NCBI GenBank assembly: GCA_937925525.1
Contig: CALALS010000282.1
Location: forward strand, 1-9,639
Direction of reading: 5' to 3'
DNA length: 9,639 nt
Source: an uncultured Flavobacteriales bacterium
GTDB lineage: Bacteria; Bacteroidota; Bacteroidia; Flavobacteriales_E; Vicingaceae
Part shown: one piece after another, positions 6,227 through 9,639 of the stretch
How the letters are laid out: each line of letters opens with the position of its first letter
Position numbering within the stretch: position 1 is the stretch's first letter
Translations under genes and position numbers: made by a program
Notes under the pieces: model-generated
Seen by the model: the letters and a program-made list of their open reading frames with translations, nothing else
Told to the model about the DNA's origin: nothing
Database searches by the model: none

Positions 6227-7182
6227 TGTTCAAACAATTTAGTTTATACATATTACTTTCAATCCTTTCATTGAGTGCGTTTGCTCAAGAAAAAAAGGTA
6301 GAAGTTTACCTTGATTCCAATTCCATTAAAATAGGTGAGCAAACTAAAATTACGGTTAGGGCTTTTGCTCCAAGTGCCAGCAAAATCATATTACCCCTTT
6401 TCTCCGACACCATAACTAAAGAGATTGAAGTACTTAGCCTTGCTGACCAAGACACCTCTTTTGAAGGAACACAGCTTGAAAACAAGATGATTTCGGAAAC
6501 CTATATCATCACTTCGTTTGACAGCGGATTTTTTGTTATTCCGCCACAAGCTTTTATGATTGATGATGACACCGTATTCTCAGAACCTATACTGCTAACC
6601 GTAAATACTGTTTCGGTAGATACTACTGAAGCCATTAAAGAAATAAAAGACGTTATTGAGGTAGAATACACCTTGCTTGATAAAATTAAAGATAATTGGC
6701 ACTACATCGCTTTAGGAATAGCTGCATTAGGCTTAATTGCATTTTTGGTTTACTTCTTTTTCTTTAGAAAAAAAACTGTTGAAGAAAAGCCTGTTATTGT
6801 TAAAACTATTCCTGCTCACGAAGAAGCTTTAACAGCCTTAAACAAAATTAAATCGGAAAAATTATGGCAAAACAATAAAACCAAAGAGTATTATAGTGCC
6901 ATTACAGATGTATTAAGAATTTATATTGAAAGGAGATTTAATGTTCCTGCTATGGAGCAAACCTCTGATGAAATTCAGGCTTCGTTCCGTCATGTAAACA
7001 TTAGTATAGATTTAAAAGAAAAACTTCATGCCAACTTTAAATTGGCCGATTTAGTGAAGTTCGCCAAAGAAAAGCCGCTTCAATATGAAAACGAAAAGAT
7101 AATTGAGGATGCCATACAGTTTGTAAAAGCAACCATTCCTGTTCAACCAAAAACTACGAAAGAAGATGAAGTGGTTGAATAA
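6226..7182 (+). CDS. BatD-like / DUF4381-like membrane protein
   Basis: 318-residue exported protein with a single internal membrane helix. The signal peptide (FKQFSLYILLSILSLSAFA) is probably cleaved after Ala20. An extracytoplasmic region of about 135 residues follows, rich in beta-forming sequence (VEVYLDSNSIKIGEQTKITV), reminiscent of the Ig-like repeats of BatD. A membrane helix spans about 160-180 (YIALGIAALGLIAFLVYFFF) and ends in Arg-Lys-Lys, placing the C-terminal domain in the cytoplasm. That domain contains an AHEEALTALNKIKSEKLW helix and a YYSAITDVLRIYIERRFNV segment, which recall the DUF4381 proteins of other MoxR/VWA operons. It lies between DUF58 and batA. The start shares a base with the DUF58 stop, and the end overlaps batA by 17 bases. 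It is much shorter than full BatD, and a true batD may lie beyond the right edge. The topology is well supported; the family name is tentative. Confidence 0.85.
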   Translation: MFKQFSLYILLSILSLSAFAQEKKVEVYLDSNSIKIGEQTKITVRAFAPSASKIILPLFSDTITKEIEVLSLADQDTSFEGTQLENKMISETYIITSFDSGFFVIPPQAFMIDDDTVFSEPILLTVNTVSVDTTEAIKEIKDVIEVEYTLLDKIKDNWHYIALGIAALGLIAFLVYFFFFRKKTVEEKPVIVKTIPAHEEALTALNKIKSEKLWQNNKTKEYYSAITDVLRIYIERRFNVPAMEQTSDEIQASFRHVNISIDLKEKLHANFKLADLVKFAKEKPLQYENEKIIEDAIQFVKATIPVQPKTTKEDEVVE

Positions 7183-8167
7183 CATAGAATGGGCAAACCC
7201 TGAGTTTTTCTGGTTATTATTGATTATACCATTGATAATAGGCTGGTATATTTTGAGAAGAAACAGATGGAAAGGAGAAATTCCTTTTTCGCAAACTTCT
7301 AACTTTCCACAAAAGCAATTTAACTGGTACAACATTCTTGTTCATATTCCTTTTGCATTAAGATTAATTGCCCTTAGTGCCATTATTGTTGCTTTAGCCC
7401 GTCCACAATCTTCACTTAGTTGGCAAGATGTAACTACAGAAGGAATTGATATTGTTATAGCACTTGATGTCTCAGGCTCAATGCTGGCTGAAGATTTTTC
7501 ACCCAACCGATTGGAAGCTTCAAAAGAAGTAGCTATGGAATTTATTTCTGAGAGACCAAGCGATAGAATTGGTTTAGTGGTTTATGGTGGAGAAAGCTTT
7601 ACGCAATGTCCGTTAACCACAGACCATGACGTAATCATTAATCTTTTTAAAGGAATTAAGCACGGAATTATTGAAGACGGAACAGCTATAGGCATGGGGT
7701 TAGCCACAGCAGTGAACAGACTTAGAGAAAGTGATGCAAAAAGTAGAGTCGTTATTTTATTAACGGATGGAGAAAACAACAAAGGCTCTATCCCGCCCAT
7801 TACTGCTGCCGAAATAGCAAGAGAATTTGGCGTAAGAGTTTACACTATTGGTGTGGGAACGATTGGCGAAGCTCCCTACCCTGTTCAAACCATGTTTGGT
7901 ATAAAAAGACAAATGCAAGAAGTAAGAATTGATGAGAAAACTCTTCAGGAAATAGCAAGCATGACTGATGGAAAATACTTTAGAGCTACCGACAATAAAA
8001 AGCTTGCTCAAATTTATCAAGAGATTGACCAGATGGAGAAAGCTAAAATTCAAGTAACGGAATATAAAAAGAAGAGTGAGGAGTTTTTCCCTTTTGCAAT
8101 AATTGCCAGTTTAGTTTTAGTGTTTGAGTTTTTGTTTTCAAAATTGATTTTAAAAGGTGTTTTATAA
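7166..8167 (+). CDS. batA: BatA, VWA-domain membrane protein
   Basis: 333-residue membrane protein of the Bacteroidota aerotolerance (bat) operon. The N-terminal BatA-type segment (WANPEFFWLLLIIPLIIGW) gives helix 1 at about 14-30, and helix 2 is at about 57-77. A VWA domain faces one side of the membrane. Its MIDAS metal site is complete: Asp101-x-Ser103-x-Ser105 (DVSGS), Thr173 in GTAIGMG and Asp201 in LTDGEN. A C-terminal helix (about 307-326) closes the protein. The ATG lies inside the last codons of the preceding gene (17-base overlap), and the stop TAA abuts the batB ATG. MIDAS-bearing VWA proteins bind divalent metal and protein ligands; here MoxR is the expected ATPase partner. Its role in oxidative or general stress comes from work on the family, not from this sequence. 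Confidence 0.95.
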   Translation: MKWLNNIEWANPEFFWLLLIIPLIIGWYILRRNRWKGEIPFSQTSNFPQKQFNWYNILVHIPFALRLIALSAIIVALARPQSSLSWQDVTTEGIDIVIALDVSGSMLAEDFSPNRLEASKEVAMEFISERPSDRIGLVVYGGESFTQCPLTTDHDVIINLFKGIKHGIIEDGTAIGMGLATAVNRLRESDAKSRVVILLTDGENNKGSIPPITAAEIAREFGVRVYTIGVGTIGEAPYPVQTMFGIKRQMQEVRIDEKTLQEIASMTDGKYFRATDNKKLAQIYQEIDQMEKAKIQVTEYKKKSEEFFPFAIIASLVLVFEFLFSKLILKGVL

Positions 8168-9205
8168 ATGATGCGATTTCAATACATAGAATTTATGTGG
8201 TTGTTGTGGATAATCCCCATCATTATAGTTACTTATATCCTTTTGAATGCCTGGAGAAAAAAGCGTCTAAAAGAATGGGGAGACAAAAAGCTTACAGATC
8301 AGCTTACCAAAACCATTTCAAAGCCGAAAAAGAATTTAAAAATTACTCTCTTTTCTCTTGGTTTGTGCTCCTTAATCCTTGCTTTATGTAATTTACAATT
8401 TGGCTCAAAATCAGAAGAAGTAAAAAAACAGGGAATTGATATTGTTGTTGCCTTAGATGTTTCAAACAGTATGACTGCCGAAGATTTAACACCGAATAGA
8501 TTAGAAGCAGCTAAAAGAAGTATTTCGCAATTAATTGATAAGTTAAGAAGTGACCGTATAGGTATCGTTTTATTTGCCGGACAGTCTTACGTTCAACTTC
8601 CTATTACTACAGATTATGCAGCAGCTAAATTATTTACCGGTACAATAGACACTAAAATAATTCCTACACAAGGAACTGCCATTGGTGATGCCATTGAAAC
8701 TTCTATTAACTGCTTTGATCCGGAAAGCCCTACCAAGAAAGCCATTATTGTTATTACTGACGGTGAAAACCATGAAGATAATGCGGTTAAAGCTGCCGAA
8801 AAAGCTAAAGAAGCAGGCATTAACGTGTATTGTATTGGCGTTGGTTCAGAAAACGGAGCTCCTATTCCCATTTACCAAAACGGAATTCAGCAAGGTTTTA
8901 GAAAAGCACCGGATGGCAGCACTATTATGACAAAATTAAATGAGCAAATGCTTTTAGAAATTGCCCTGGCAGGAAACGGAACCTACATACGTTCTACCAA
9001 TGCCGGAACGGGTATTAAAGATATTATGAACGAACTGGATAAATTAGAAAAAACAGAATTTGGTTCTACTGTTTTTACAGATTACGAAGACCGTTTTCAA
9101 ATTTTTCTCATTATTGCATTACTTTTATTTGTTACAGATGCATTAATATCTGAAAGAAGAAACTTTAGATTTTCATCAATTGACTTATTTGGAGAAAAGA
9201 AATGA
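8168..9205 (+). CDS. batB: BatB, VWA-domain membrane protein
   Basis: 345-residue paralogue of the preceding BatA with the same architecture: helix 1 at about 9-26, helix 2 at about 57-76, a VWA domain, and a C-terminal helix at about 310-328 followed by a basic tail. The MIDAS residues are Asp97-x-Ser99-x-Ser101 (DVSNS), Thr170 in GTAIGDA and Asp198 in ITDGEN, so it should bind metal. BatA and BatB share near-identical segments around MIDAS (AEDxxPNRLEA and RIGxVxxxGxS), pointing to an old tandem duplication. The start is one of two adjacent ATGs at 8168 and 8171; the first immediately follows the batA stop. The gene ends in an ATGA overlap with batC. It probably forms a membrane complex with BatA and BatC, by analogy with studied bat systems. 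Confidence 0.95.
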   Translation: MMRFQYIEFMWLLWIIPIIIVTYILLNAWRKKRLKEWGDKKLTDQLTKTISKPKKNLKITLFSLGLCSLILALCNLQFGSKSEEVKKQGIDIVVALDVSNSMTAEDLTPNRLEAAKRSISQLIDKLRSDRIGIVLFAGQSYVQLPITTDYAAAKLFTGTIDTKIIPTQGTAIGDAIETSINCFDPESPTKKAIIVITDGENHEDNAVKAAEKAKEAGINVYCIGVGSENGAPIPIYQNGIQQGFRKAPDGSTIMTKLNEQMLLEIALAGNGTYIRSTNAGTGIKDIMNELDKLEKTEFGSTVFTDYEDRFQIFLIIALLLFVTDALISERRNFRFSSIDLFGEKK

Positions 9206-9639
9206 AAAGAGTTTTAGTCATATTGCTTTTATTAATCGTTCAACTGGGGTTTTCTCAAGAAGAAAAGAAAGCTCAGATAAAAGATGGCAATACAGCCTAT
9301 CGTAAAGAAAACTATGTAGAAGCAGAAAACAAATACAAGGAAGCTTTATCAGGCACGAGTGATGATAAAAAGATTAGTAACTTTAATTTAGGCAACGCTT
9401 ACTATAAGCAAGGAAGATATGAAGAAGCTGCAACACAATTTGAGGCAGCCGCTGCCATGACGGATGATAAAAAAGCCAAAGCACAGTCTTATCATAACCT
9501 TGGTAACTCCTATTTAAAAGATAAAAAGTATGAGAAAAGTATTGAAGCCTACAAAAATTCACTAAGATTAAACCCGGAAGATGGAGACACCAGGTATAAT
9601 TTAGCTTACGCTAAAAAAATGCTTCAGCAACAGCAGCAA
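9202..9639 (+). CDS. batC: BatC-like TPR protein, 3' end cut by window edge
   Basis: 146 codons are visible from the ATG at 9202, and the frame is open at the right edge. A signal peptide (KRVLVILLLLIVQLGFS) is probably cleaved before Gln19, so the protein is periplasmic or membrane-associated. Three tetratricopeptide repeats follow: about 26-51 (GNTAYRKENYVEAENKYKEAL), 57-90 (NLGNAYYKQGRYEEAATQF) and 94-127 (NLGNSYLKDKKYEKSIEAY, then LRLNPED). The visible part ends in a glutamine run, which in BatC proteins opens a low-complexity Gln/Lys-rich tail. TPRs bind peptides, so this is the likely scaffold for BatA and BatB outside the cytoplasm. The ATGA overlap with batB indicates coupled translation. 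Full length and the following genes (expected batD, batE) are outside the window. Confidence 0.92.
   Translation, partial: MKRVLVILLLLIVQLGFSQEEKKAQIKDGNTAYRKENYVEAENKYKEALSGTSDDKKISNFNLGNAYYKQGRYEEAATQFEAAAAMTDDKKAKAQSYHNLGNSYLKDKKYEKSIEAYKNSLRLNPEDGDTRYNLAYAKKMLQQQQQ

Noticed and set aside
8197..8391. Plus-strand frame overlapping the start of batB
   Set aside because: It is out of frame with batB, which has clear domains and start; this product matches nothing recognisable.
7166..9205. Recent duplication or assembly artefact creating batA and batB
   Set aside because: The two genes differ along most of their length and only the MIDAS surroundings are near-identical. This is the normal batA-batB pair of Bacteroidota.
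1..9639. Mobile element, phage, CRISPR or defence island
   Set aside because: No transposase, integrase, tRNA-flanking repeats or spaced direct repeats were found on reading both strands. The MoxR/VWA genes fit the bat operon rather than a defence ternary system, because BatA, BatB and BatC are all present with membrane helices or signal peptides.

Overview
The window looks like chromosomal DNA from an AT-rich member of the Bacteroidota, probably a flavobacteria-like lineage. Three things point there. The bat gene order (moxR, DUF58, a BatD-like membrane protein, batA, batB, batC) is characteristic of the phylum. Promoter-like TAnnTTTG boxes precede gyrB and moxR. The GyrB sequence is of Bacteroidota type. 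No mobile element, RNA gene, CRISPR array or phage signature was found. Coding density is high and every gene reads through without an internal frameshift.

The left part (1-4130) is on the minus strand. gyrB starts at 1843 and runs off the left edge, so only about the last 35-40 codons are missing. Upstream of it lies a 190-200 bp leader with a good promoter candidate and several short inverted repeats. Further upstream comes a tightly packed four-gene cluster, in transcription order from 4130 down to 2037. It encodes a MazG/HisE-type nucleoside triphosphate pyrophosphohydrolase, a DUF4442 hotdog-fold (thioesterase-like) protein with a TTG start, a class I SAM-dependent methyltransferase, and a small AT-rich predicted lipoprotein of unknown function. 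Gaps or overlaps of only a few bases suggest one transcript with coupled translation. The functional link between the four is not obvious.

The right part (4261-9639) is on the plus strand and is one operon that starts from a divergent promoter region at 4131-4260. It encodes the MoxR AAA+ ATPase, a DUF58 protein with a degenerate von Willebrand A (VWA) fold, an exported single-pass BatD-like protein, the two VWA-domain membrane proteins BatA and BatB, and the start of the periplasmic TPR protein BatC, which runs off the right edge. MoxR ATPases of this kind are thought to act as chaperones on VWA partners carrying MIDAS metal sites. The DUF58 protein would be the cytoplasmic partner, BatA and BatB the membrane-anchored ones, and BatC plus the BatD-like protein the extracytoplasmic assembly partners. 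The system has been linked to aerotolerance, stress resistance and envelope integrity in several bacteria, but its biochemical activity is still poorly defined.

Nothing here is clearly a new system. The points most worth a second look are the unexplained lipoprotein and its operon, the third gene of the bat operon, and the inverted repeats in the two regulatory regions.
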